Shown piece by piece: positions 47,058-58,231 of a stretch of 64,000 nucleotides of DNA. Under the pieces are notes generated by a model. That model did no database searches and had not been told where the DNA came from. It saw only the letters and a list, made by a program, of their open reading frames with translations. Location of the stretch: NCBI GenBank assembly GCA_036936605.1, contig JAUPFV010000002.1, positions 168,587,739 to 168,651,738 of the forward strand, read 5' to 3'. Each line of letters begins with the position of its first letter. Position 1 is the stretch's first letter. Source of the DNA: Limnanthes douglasii subsp. nivea (lineage: Eukaryota; Streptophyta; Magnoliopsida; Brassicales; Limnanthaceae). Both the position numbers and the translations under genes were made by a program.

Positions 47058-48511
47058 CTCTTGACTATCCTGAATTTTTATACATGTGTCGGATACATCA
47101 AGGGCAAACGGATAAGGTAAATGAAATTAGATATATATAGAGTAATAATTAAAGTCTTATAATAAATTCAAAAAGTTATATTTAAAGAGGACCTCGATAG
47201 CATATATATTTTTCACTCATATATTTTGGCTCTATTATGACTAGATTTTATTTTAATTAGAAGTCATTGAGAAGTTCAAGTTTTTTATGCTCAAATTACG
47301 ATACAATTTTGGTAAAAAGAAATAGTAAGTTTGTTATCTTACCATGAAGGTTTCCACTAAGGGAGGTATGAGAGTTCTATGAATAATGTCTTAATCCATT
47401 TGCTTCGTTAAAATGTGCCATCGTTCCTTCTTAAGTTGGTACATTTAAAAGTAGTTATTAAAAGTGGTATGTTAACCTTAAACATAGAAAAATCTCTATT
47501 CAGGAGAATTATACACTTATGGGTGTCTAGCGCATGCAAAACCTACATGCCTAAGAATGTGAACTAAAGTCTTATACAATAATAAGTATCTTAATTTAGC
47601 ATACATTACATTTTATAATCATTTAGTTTCTGAACTCACTACCAAATTTACATTTAAGACAATAAATTATTTCTTATGATGTTTCATTTGGGGCAAGCAA
47701 CCATTGAACAATTTTGATTTTGGGAAAGAATCATAAATAATTCATTCAGATTCGAATGATAAGGATTTGATCTTTTATAATCGACCATCTTATAAACGTG
47801 AGAATGATTAATTCCTTCAAAGATAAATGTTTAAATCCTTATCATTTGAATCAGAAATAGTTGCAATTGTTCATAAAGAACAAACTCCACATTTTCAAGA
47901 TATTATGCAAACTATAGTTAGTATAGTATTTTACAAAGAACTATAAATATATAAATATATAAATACATAATATATTATATATTCTATTTATACAAATTAT
48001 TTCTATAATTAACTCTAATAGAACATTGGCATCTTTATAATGCAACTAAAGAATTCAATTTCAGCTTCTGTAATGTAATAAAAAATTCTAAATAAACATT
48101 AAGATATTTATGATGTAAGAGAATAATTTAGTTTTATATTTTATAACGTGATAAAGAGTTCTACGAAAAAGTTAAGATTCTATGTGGTGTAGCATAAGAA
48201 TCTAGTTTCAACTTCTGTAACTTTGTAAAACGTTTTATAAGAACCTTAAAACTTTCGTGATATAAAGGGTAAATCCAGTTTATCATATAATAGAAATTTA
48301 ATTCTCAATTGTGGATTATTATAATAAGAGTGAAAATTGATGTAAGATAATTCAGTTTAAATTGTTATCCATCATCAAAATAAAATAGACCATATGGTTA
48401 CATTGCACCAGTCTTAACTCAAAGGTAACACGATATGATATACAAAAGGTCTTACACCAATTAAATATAAAAAGAGTGAACTTCTAAGAAACCCATTATT
48501 TCAATAGTGTG

Positions 48512-48548
<37 letters not shown>

Positions 48549-48575
48549 GCATAACATCTTTAGCACACTCAATAT
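47058..48575. other. AT-rich spacer between elements F and D
   Basis: No gene or element recognised on either strand. It contains a TA microsatellite (about 48513-48544) directly beside the LTR of element D. Confidence 0.5.
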
Positions 48576-49035
48576 TGGTGTGGAAAATAATTGTCTGAGG
48601 GTAGGCTAGTAATTTTAAGTGGAGTTTCAAGGTGGTGTAAGGGTGTTTAACGGTGGTGTAAGGATGTTTCAAGGTGGAGAGATAATTAAGCAGCTTGGTA
48701 GCAGTTAATTTTTCTTACCCATAGTTAATGCTGGTGGTTGGGTATTTATAGTGTGATGTTTGGGCCCTTATGGGCTTTCGGGTCAAGTTTAATGGACCCG
48801 GGTCATGTTTAAAGACCCATGAGTACTAAGCAAGAGGACAGGTAGCTTAGTCAGGAAGTCTTTAGGTTTTTTAGTACTTTAGTCATAGTTCGAACAGCCT
48901 TAAGTTCACAGTGTTCGAAGTGATCTGTCTGGTCCAAATCATCTGTCTGGTTTATTTCCTTAGTGCCTGTCCGGTATTCGGAGAGTTTTAGACTGATTTG
49001 CCTTTCCGGGGAGTATCCTGAATTCGGACTCATCA
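48576..49035 (-). repeat. 3' LTR of element D
   Basis: Minus strand starts TGATGAGTCCGAATTC (49035) and ends TTCCACACCA (48576). The TATA box on the minus strand is at 48750-48743. Close to the LTR of C, with small indels. Confidence 0.9.
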
Positions 49036-49050
49036 GGAGCCCCTTTTTTA
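49036..49050 (-). other. Polypurine tract of element D
   Basis: Minus strand AAAAAAGGGGCTCC next to the LTR start, identical to C. Confidence 0.85.
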
Positions 49051-49286
49051 GGTGTTTGAGCAAGTGTCCTTGTCAAAGAACTGAAAAACAGTCTGATTGT
49101 ACGAAGTGGTTCTTAATCCGGACAGAGTTGTGGGTATACTCGGACAGATTAAACGTTACGAATTCCAAACGGTTTCTGCCAGAGTTAGTGGGATACGTGT
49201 CGCATTCTGATTGGCCATTCCAGCCGTTTTTTCACCTTGAACTTCGCACCATCTTCTTATACAAGTAACCTCTTTAATTGCCAATA

Positions 49287-49370
49287 ATGACATCAGCGCC
49301 GTCTTTTAATCATTACCCAACTTTTCGAATTCTCCTAGGAATCAACTCCTTTTTTCACATTTACTATAAA
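49287..49370 (+). promoter_or_regulatory. Conserved aORF promoter of element D
   Basis: TGACATCAGCGCCGTC (49287-49302), TCCTAGG (49332-49338) and TATAAA (49365-49370), about 105 bases before the aORF start position. The arrangement matches B and C. Confidence 0.65.
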
Positions 49371-49472
49371 TTCTCATTCATTTTCATTGTTTTCACTGTC
49401 TCTCTCAAATTTTACTCTGCAATTTCACCTAGAGCTTTATCTCTCTGGAACAAAAACTTCCTTGGCTGTTTT

Positions 49473-52464
49473 GTGTTTACAGCAAGAACAGCATTGATCA
49501 AAGGCGGTTGGCTCAACCTTTCGGAGTTGGAGAAAGCACAAAGGGTCGAGAAGGAGAAACGACTAGCAGCAGGGCTAACATTGTCGCCTGTTGAGAAACC
49601 AACTTCCTCTGTTGCAGAATCTGATAGAGGCTCATCCTCTTCCAAAGGTACCAAGCCTAAAAAGCTCTTTCAATCCACCCTTTCTCCCATAGTATCTGGC
49701 TCCTCAGTTCAGGAGTCAATCCCTGCTGTTGAACCGGGAGTCACTGCTACAAGCGTCGGGAAAAAATCATCTTTTATTGCCATGGGGTCTGACTCTGACC
49801 ATTCCCCGGAGAAGTTAGTCATCAAAAGGCCAAGTCGGTTAGTCAAGGGGCTAACCTCTAAAAATACCCCCTCGAAATCGGGGGAAAAAAACAGTGAATC
49901 TGGGTCTGGGGCACCCATTAGAGCTCCCCGGGAGAGGCCGTCCGGACCGGAGGCCAGCAGCCCAGTACCCCCCAAAGAATCTTCTGCCTCAGAAACTCAA
50001 CTTGAGGTGAGAAGTCAAATGAATACGGGCAGTCAACAATCCGGAGGGCCAGCTATGTCAAGCTTCAATCCTCCCCGGACTACTTCTACAGAAGCTCCCC
50101 CAACAATTATGGAGGAGAGAATGGAGGACTCCACTGAGGAGGTCCGATTTGAGTCCGAGTCCTCCGGACAGGCTGATACCGCTATTGTTGTTGCCAAGAA
50201 GGGCAAGGAAAACTTATATCTGAGGCATCCGGACCTGCCGGAGAGCCTTGAAGGGAGAGTGGGGCCATGCTTTCATAAAGTTGAGCTCAAGTACCTCTTG
50301 GCCTTGCAGAAGACTAAGTATGCATTTATCCATACCTCTGATCTGGGTAGAATGCGCACAAAGTGAGGGATCCCTGAGAACGTAAAAATAAGGATTCCCA
50401 TCGATCCGTAGACCCCGATGGACTGTAAAAGGAATGAAGTAGTCTTCTTTACGGAGCTATTTAACTGGGGACTCAGGTTCCCACTAGACCCGGAGATCGT
50501 GCGCTACTTCCACCTGGTCAAGCTCTGCCCAACACAGCTAAGCCCCAATGGTTGGTTCACCTTGATGTCATGCATTATGGCATCTAGGTTATCAGGGATC
50601 CCTCTTCCAATGGAAGAGTTCGCTGCAGTGGCCAACCTGTGCATGCATCATCAGTTCCCCTTCTACCATTTCAACATGGGGAACGATCTCAAAGCTGTTG
50701 ATGATCTCCTGGAGTCGGAGAGCAAATGGAGGAGTCAATTCTTGTTTGTTAGTGGCTCATGGGAAAATGGCAAGAAAATCAAGGACGGAGAGAATCCAAG
50801 CCTTCTCAGGAGTAGATGGAGGAGTGACCGTAAGTTTTTTACTTTAAGTTTCTGTTCGAATCTCTCTTTTCTTTTCTTTTTCTTTAAGTTAAGTTTGTAC
50901 TAACCAATTTCTCTTTTGTTTTAACAGAGCTGCCAAAGGAGTTCGGGGACTACCTGAAGGCCGGACAGACTACCTGTGGCAAAATCAATGCATGGGCTGC
51001 AGAGAACTGGGAGAACCGATTCCACAAGGCCTTCACCACTGGAAACCTAGCAAGGTCCCACCTGTGGAACACAACAGGTCGGAGAGACCTAACTTGGGAG
51101 GAGCTCACCACCCAGCCTGATGAAGACATTGTGTTGAGAAGGTCCCACGAGCTGGATGGGACACTTTACCTGCCTGCCCGGGCCAAAGCCCCAAGCAAAA
51201 TGAAGGGCATAAGAAAAGGCAAGAAGGTGGCAGGTGATACTGAGAAGGAGGCCCCAACAGATCCAGAGGGGCCAACACAAGTTCAAATTGATGCAACCCT
51301 TTTACAATTGGTGGAGCAGGAGAGCGAAAAGCAGGAAGCGAACCTCCCAAAACCTCCAAGGGCCTCCAAGAGGACTCGCAAGCAAGCAAGTGAAGGTGCT
51401 GATAGGGAAGCCAAGAAGAAAAAGACTTCCCAAGGAGATGAGCTTGCTCTCCGGGATCTGGAGCCCTCTTTCCCTACTGACCCGACACTGGCCGAAGAGA
51501 TCCCAAGGGACTTTCAAGAAGAGATTCCGAGGGAATTCCATACTGATGAGGTTGAGGGGGGAGAGCTTAATTTGGATGAAGTGGACATCACCGGTCTGGG
51601 TGGACTTGGTGAATATTTACTTGGCCTGCCTAGAGACGAGTTTGCAGGGCCCTACATCCCTCCGAGCATCTCCAATACGGTCAATTTTAACGGTAAGACT
51701 TTCATGGTTTCTAGTAAGAAGGACACTATAGCCCACTCTCTTCTTAGTAATGTGCAGCCAGTTCTCACATTGGAGAGGCAAGTCCGGAGTCAAGCAGACA
51801 CTATCAAAGACCTCAAGTCTGATAAGGAAAAGTTGTCCGGAGACCTCCGCACTGCCACCACCAATGCTGACTTGCTTAAAGAAGCAAATGAGGAGCTGAA
51901 GAAGAAGCAAAATGAAAACAACACAAAAGTTGCCACCCTAGAAGAAACCATAAAAGACCTTCAGGATAAGCTGTCCGGACTGGAGAAGGACCTGACAACC
52001 TCAAGGGGAGAAACTGCAGCAAAGGAGAAGCTCATCACCAACCTGACCACTGACAAGATCGCTTTAGAAAATGCAGTGACTCAGGCTGCTGAAGAGAAGG
52101 CTGCTTTGGTGAGGTACCAAGAGGCCACAATCAAGGCCAAGATCAACGCCTATGCCAGGGAGATGATACAAAGCGATGAGCTAATAATTCAAAGGGTGAA
52201 GTCTGATATGGTTCTCCTATTTCACGAAAAATTCCTGAAGAGGAGACTGGGGGCTTATGGCGCTATGTGGATGATGATGACCTTCCATATTATACTATGG
52301 TTGACGAGGGATATTCCAGTGAGTCCTCATCTGATAATGAAGAGGAAACCGGAGAGAGCCCAGGTGAAGAAGAGATTGATCCCAAGGGTAAAAAGATAGT
52401 CGAAGAGAAGAGCGACATCAAGGGCAAGAAAGCAGATGAGGGCGAGCCATCTTCAAAGACCTAA
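49473..52464 (+). pseudogene. aORF of element D, start codon and frame lost
   Basis: The start position reads GTG (49473) where B and C have ATG. Exon 1 runs open to a TGA at 50364, which replaces the W of KWGIPENV. The Transposase_28-like domain then continues in 50418-50829 (WGLRFPLDPEI, LCPTQLSPNGWFTL), with FAAVANL retained that C lacks. The intron is 50830-50927 (98 bases, GTAAGT to TTAACAG) at the same codon as in C. Exon 2 carries WENRFHKAF, basic stretches, the coiled coil (51770-52190), and a one-base deletion near 52250 that shifts the acidic tail to the frame ending 52464 (SSKT). Confidence 0.82.
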
Positions 52465-52510
52465 CCTTAATCTGTAATTTATTCTGTTTATCTTTCATTC
52501 AAACTAAAGT

Positions 52511-52614
52511 CCTTGGAAGGCCAAGGCACTCTTTTTGTGATGGTGTCCGTATTATTCGGACAGATTTTTTGTGCTGTACCCAAACTTGTTCAAAAAGTCC
52601 TTAGAAGGCCAAGG
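52511..52614. promoter_or_regulatory. Twin palindromes of element D
   Basis: CCTTGG-AAGG-CCAAGG at 52511-52526. The second copy, CCTTAG-AAGG-CCAAGG at 52599-52614, has one arm mutation. It lies between the aORF end (52464) and the pol end (52938). Confidence 0.6.
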
Positions 52615-52937
52615 CAATTTTAAGTTGTTGAATGAATGTTTTTATTTTGCTCAACCATCCTCTTCTTTCATTATTTGTTTTAATTTAGGTAGCTGAAATT
52701 TAAGTAGCTTTGAGTTATTGCATTGTGAGAGTGTTTAAGATTCTCCGGCTAGAGTTTAAATAGCCCTTAGACCTTTCAGTCCGGATAGTACGATAAGGGA
52801 TAGAATTCTGAAAATACTTAGAAAAATTTGAAGAAGGCATCAAATTTCATTGAAAGCTCTCCGTGCTACCGAAGAGGGGAAGGTATGCCCCCAAATATTT
52901 ACATGGATGTTTAAACAAGTAAATATTTACACAAGTG

Positions 52938-54625
52938 TTATTCCAAATACATTCGAAGGTGCTCAATATTCCAAGGGTGAGTTAAAACCCTGCCATCTTT
53001 GTCTTCCAACCAATAAGTCCCAGGCTTGATTCTTTCAACTACAGTATACGGACCCTCCCAGGTTGGGGCCAGCTTTCCGAAGAGCTTTTCCTTAGTATGC
53101 AAGAAGACCTTCCTTAATACTTTATCCCCTGATTGGAAATCTCTTCTTTTAACCTTAGAAGCAAACCTGCTTCTCATCAAGCCCTGATAGTGTGCCACTC
53201 TAAGATGAGCTTTAACCCGTCTTTCTTCTATCAAATCAAGTTGATTTCTAATTTCCATTTCATTAGCGTGTCCGGAGAAGTTGTGAATACGAAAGGAAGG
53301 GAGTGTTTTCTCTATGGGAGCTACTGCATCCATTCCATAGACCAAGGCAAAGGGAGACTCTTGTGTTGCAGCCCCAGGTGTTGTCCGGTAGGCCCACAAA
53401 ACTTCTTGTAGATAACTAGGCCACTTCCCAGCAGCCCCTTCCAAATTTTTCTTTAACCCGGACAGTATAGTTCTATTAGCCACTTCAACCTGCCCATTGG
53501 CTTGTGGGTGGAAAGGTGAAGAAAAGCAGTGCTGTATACCCCTTGAGGCACAGAAGCTTTCCATTTCTCTATTGTCAAACTGTGGCCCATTGTCTGTTGT
53601 TATCCTCTGTGGGACACCAAATCTGCAACATATGTTGGACATAATAAATTTTATGACAGCTTTTGATGTTGTCCCTGCCAGGGGGGCTGCTTCTATCCAC
53701 TTTGAAAAGTAGTCAATGGCCACAATTATAGTTTTACGCCCTCCGGACGCCACAGGGAGAGGCCCAACCAAGTCCAATCCCCATCGAGCAAAAGGGATGG
53801 GCTCAGAAATTGACTCCAAGGGAATGGCTGGTACATGAATTTCATTGCTGTACCTCTGGCATGGGTCACACCTTCTTACCAGCTCCTTAGCATCTTTCAT
53901 GATTGAAGGCCAATAGTATCCGGAGAGTAACACTCTTCTTGTTAAAGCTCTGAATCCACAATGGGCTGATCCCTCACCATCATGCAATTCGGAGAGGACC
54001 ATCTGTGACTCATTATCCCCTAAACAGCGTAGGAGAGGTTTACTATAGGATTTTTTGTACAACACTTCTCTCAACATAATGAAACCACGAGCCTTGTGTT
54101 TCAATGTTCTAGATTGTGACTTATCTGAGGGCATAATACCATTGGACATATATTGTATGAGAGGAGATCTCCAGTCTTGAGGCCGGCTCACTTGTATTTC
54201 AAAAACCTCCTCTTTTCCACCCTCACTGAGTTGAATAGAAGGGCTTTCAAGCACATGGATCCATGGGTAGGACTCCGTATATGCTATTGTTGCCAATGAG
54301 TCTACTAGCTCATTTTCTGCCCGGGGAATATGCTCATAGACAACAGCTTTAAACTTTAACGCTTCATTTTTGAGGAGGAGTAAATATTTTACCAACTGCT
54401 CCTTTCTAGCCTCAGATTGGCCTAAGGCATGGTGGACAAGTAACTGGGAGTCACTCAGTAGCTTGACCCTTTTAGCCCCACAGATGTGGGCCAATTTCAA
54501 CCCAGCTATAACTGCTTTGTATTCGGACTCGTTATAAGACGCCTTGAAAGCAAAACAAATAGCTTGGTACATGTTGTCCCCATATGGGGAAGTGAGACAT
54601 ATTCCTGCCCCACATCCATGGTGCT
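52938..54625 (-). pseudogene. Second RNase H and integrase of element D (3' part of pol)
   Basis: One long open frame, 54572-52938, joined to the RT part by a frameshift near 54625 inside the second RNase H (DGGSSTM then a shifted frame). It has YNESEYKAVIAGLKLAHICG and LLSDSQLLVHH of the archaeal-type RNase H. The integrase is complete: HDGEGSAHCGF and CDPCQRYSNE zinc finger, the D, D35E triad (GLDLVG, TTDNGPQF, NGQVEVANR), a GPY/F-type module, and the end NIEHLRMYLE. The catalytic residues of the integrase are intact. Confidence 0.9.
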
Positions 54626-56164
54626 AGACCCTCCGTCTGTTCGGACAATCCACACTTTCTTGTCTTTTGAATCAGTAGGTTGCTCTGAATCCCTATCGGA
54701 GTGGAATTCAACCAGAAAATCAGCCACAGCTTGGGCTTTTACTGCTGTTCGGGGGGCAAAGTCTATGTCGAAGTCCCCCAATTCCACTGACCACTTCGTC
54801 ATTCTTCTTGAAATGTCTGCTTTTTGAAGGACATTCTTTAAGGGGAAAGATGTCCGGACGACGATAGGATGAGCCTGGAAGTAAGGCCTCATTTTTCTTG
54901 CAGCTATCACCAGAGCTAATGCCAGTTTTTCAAGTTTCAAGTAACGCCTCTCAACATCAATCAAGCTTTTGCTAATGTAGTACACTGGGTAGGGACAACC
55001 ATCGACCTCTCTTACCAACACAGCACTGATGGCACAACTTGAAACGGCCAGATACACAATAAGGGTCTCCCCGTCAACTGGTTTGAACAAAGTTTTAGGA
55101 GAGGAGAGATGTTTTTTGATTTCATTGAATGCCTCACCACACTGCGGGGTCCATTCGAAACCCTTTGCACCCTTCAAAGTCTGAAAGAATGGAGCATACC
55201 TGTCTGAAGACCTGGAGATGAATCTGTTTAAGGCAGCCAATCTCCCCGTTAATCGTTGTACTTCTTTAATGTTTCGAGGAGGCTCCATCTGGAATAAGGC
55301 ATTGAGTTGGTCCGGGTCGGGCTGTATTCCATGCTCACTTATGATATACCCTAAGAACTTCCCGGACTGGACTCCGAACACACACTTTTCAAGGTTTAGT
55401 TTTAAATTCACTTTTGCCAAGTTGGCAAAAGTTTCTTGGAGATCGGACAAGTGCAACTGCTCATCCACGCTTTTCACCATCATATCGTCAATGTAAACCT
55501 TCATATTTCTTCCAATTTGATCAGCAAATGCCTTGTTGACTAATCTTTGATAAGTAGCCCCAGCATTTTTCAAGCCAAAAGGCATCACCTTGTAGCAATG
55601 TAGACCCCTATCAGTGACAAACGTAGTATGTTCTTGATCTTTTGGATCTACTTGGATCTGATTGTACCCGGAGAAGGCATCCATGAAGGAGAGAAGTTTG
55701 TTCCCAGAAGTAGAGTCTACTAACTGATCTATCCGGGGAACCGGATACAAATCTTTTGGGCAAGCTCTATTAAGATCTGTGAAGTCAATGCACATGCGCC
55801 ACTTGCCATTTTTCTTCTTTACCAGGACAGGATTTGCAGTCCACAAAGGGTACTGAGATTCTTTAATATGCCCCATCTTTGTGAGTCTGTCAACCTCTTG
55901 TACTATGACATCAGCCTTTTCTTTCGAGAAAGCCCTTCTCTTTTGAACCACTGGTGCCACATCTCTTCGGACAGATAGGTGATGGGATATCACCTCTGAT
56001 GGAACTCCAAGTAACATCAGCATTGCACCAAGCAAAACATGCTGATGGTCTTTCAAAAATTTCAACATCTCTTGTTTCAATATTGGTGGCATCTTGGACC
56101 CTATCTTGACACTTTTTCCTTCTTCCAAACAATGTGTTTCAACCTCTTCAATTGGGATCATCAC
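54506..56164 (-). pseudogene. Reverse transcriptase and RNase H of element D
   Basis: Open frame of 552 codons. The pre-RT linker (KIGSKMPPILKQEMLKFLKD) is followed by a short out-of-frame stretch. RT has WRMCIDFTDLNRACPKD, FSGYNQIQVDP, MPFGLKNAGATYQ and catalytic YIDDMMVKS, with thumb LKLNLEKCVFGV. The connection RLTGRLAALNRFISR leads to the first RNase H (FEWTPQCGEAFNEIK, YISKSLIDVERRYLKLEKLA). Then comes the second RNase H start (VRTDGGSSTM), where a frameshift leaves the frame. Apart from that shift the enzyme looks complete. Confidence 0.9.
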
Positions 56165-56231
56165 TCCAGGGGTCTCCCTGGGGTCATCAATCTCACCCTC
56201 ACCCCCAGAAAGGCCCTCAAACTGCTATTGA

Positions 56232-58131
56232 TCATTTATTCGGACTGCCCCCAGCGTTCGTGGAGCCAAGGCAGTGGCATAGCATTCTCTTGCAACCTTT
56301 TGGCTGCTCCGGACAACCCCAACCTGTCCCTGAACAGCATACTTTAAACACTGATGGACTATTTGAAGCCACTGCATGCATCCTAGAGAGCCAAGATCTC
56401 CCTAGAATAGCATTATAGCAAGTGGGACAATCCACCACGATGAAGAGTATTCTAACCATTTTCTTGAAAGGGCCCATGCCCAATAACACTTCTTCTTCAA
56501 ACTCCCCGATCACATCGGCTGAGCTGCCGTGAAACCCCACGATCGATCTGTCTGACTTCTGAATCACAGCTGGATTTTTCATTTTCTTATAAGTGGTTAG
56601 GAAAAGGATATTGGCAGAGCTTCCAGTGTCCACCAGAATTCGCCTTACCTCATTGCCCCCTATAGATGCTCCTATGACAACAACATCCTCATGAGGGCCA
56701 GCAATATCTCTCAAATCATCCTCATCGAAGACTATGAATGGGAATGAGTTTGGTGATTGATAAGATGTCATGCTTCCCTCTAGCTGGGAGGCTAAATTAT
56801 GAACATGCCTCTTTCTTGAAGAAGCAGTAGGAGCAGTCATAGTGTCCCCTCCGAAAATTGTCAGTGACTCGAAGAATTTAATGAGCCCGGAGACCGTCTT
56901 AGAACACTCCTCTATAGCACCCACCCTATTTTGTGTTGGATCAGGATCCAAGTACTCAGATTCCACATCGAATCTTTCAACTATTACCATGGCCCCCTCC
57001 GGGGCAGCATTACTTGGACCAACCCGGTGAGTATTGCCAGGCCTGTTGCCTCCCATTCTTTTAACGTATGCACCCAACTTTCCCCTTTCAATCAAGTTTT
57101 GAACCTCTTGTTTCAACGCTATGCAATCATCAGTTAGTATGGCCAATATCATTGTGGTATTGGCAAAAGGAGTTGTTACGATGCTTTCTGGGAGACTGCA
57201 AGGTTGCCGATCTACGGTAGTGTACCTCATCTTTTGTTTTATCGAAAATGGTGGCCACGCTTTCTTTAAGTTCTGCGAACCACTCCGGTTGGACCCATGG
57301 CCCTCTTTTGTTTCTGGATTGTTGACTTTGAGCAGGAGCAGCTGGCTGAGACTGAGTTTTTACCCTACTATGCCCCTGTCCCATTTCTTTGGCTTTGTTC
57401 CCGGACTGGTTTTGATTGGAGTTGGTGCCACCGGGGTGGATCTCACCTGTCTGTGCACCCTGGTTTTCTTTGTTTCATCAACGTTTATCTGCTTGCCAAC
57501 TTGATTTAGCAATCCTCCCCAGGTCATGGCCTTCTTTCTGGTCACCGAATCAGCCAGGTTGCCTGGGTTCAAGCCTTGTCTTAGGGATGCTATTGCCACC
57601 TGTTCGAAGCAATCAGCCAACCCATTCTTTGTGTTCACAAAACGACTTATATACTCCTCCAATGACTCATTTGGCTCCTGGGCACAATGGATTATTGTGT
57701 CTCCATTGCCCTTCAGCTCCTTACTCCCCACAAACTGCCTTCGAAAGGCTACCCAAAACGTATCAAAGTCTTTAATACAACCCTGAGGCAGGCTGTTGTA
57801 CCATTTCAGAGCACTCCCCGTGAAGGATTGGGAGAATGCCCTACAGAGTAGTTTATCATCATCATCAAAGTTCATCATGAAGTTCTTGAATTGCTCCAGA
57901 TGATTGTCCGGATCAGTACTGTCATCGTACTTCTCCATCTTAGTACTGTCAAACCTCTTGGGGAGGTTTCCGGACAGGATTTTAGAAGACAGTGAAGACT
58001 GCCTCCAATTCCTTCCACGACTGAACACGGTATCCTCATTAGGAGTTGCAAAGATACCTGGCTCATCGTGGAAAGCAAAGGGATCCATCAGCATCCGGTC
58101 CACATGCCTCTGGTTATGAGATGATCCCTTT
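56232..58131 (-). pseudogene. gag and protease of element D, 5' truncated by gap
   Basis: Three frames. 58131-57360 holds most of gag (DPDNHLEQFKNFMMNF, WYNSLPQGCI, FRRQFVGSKELKG). 57384-57130 holds the proline/glutamine linker and gag C-terminus (EWFAELKESVATIF, FCQYHNDIGH). 57230-56232 has CIALKQEVQNLIERGKLGAY, then the protease with DDLRDIAGPHEDVVVIGAS, the active site LVDTGSSANILF and YNAILGRSWLSRM. Frameshifts separate the frames, and the protease to RT joint is also shifted (about 56200). The N-terminal gag residues are in the gap. Confidence 0.88.
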
Positions 58132-58231
58132 NNNNNNNNNNNNNNNNNNNNNNNNNNNNNNNNNNNNNNNNNNNNNNNNNNNNNNNNNNNNNNNNNNNNN
58201 NNNNNNNNNNNNNNNNNNNNNNNNNNNNNNN
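58132..58231. other. Assembly gap of 100 N
   Basis: Exactly 100 unknown bases, a conventional placeholder of unknown true size. The 5' LTR, primer site and gag start of element D, and the rest of the integrase of element E, would be expected here. Confidence 0.99.

Larger units (their letters stand above)
48576..58131 (-). mobile_element. Element D: near-complete Tat retrotransposon, 5' end in assembly gap
   Basis: Minus strand: gag, protease, RT, dual RNase H, integrase, convergent aORF, polypurine tract and 3' LTR. The best-preserved gag-pol in the window, with four frameshifts in gag to RNase H. The 5' LTR, primer site and gag start are missing at the N gap (58132). The base run outside the LTR is AATAT (48571-48575), the expected target duplication to look for across the gap. 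Confidence 0.92.
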
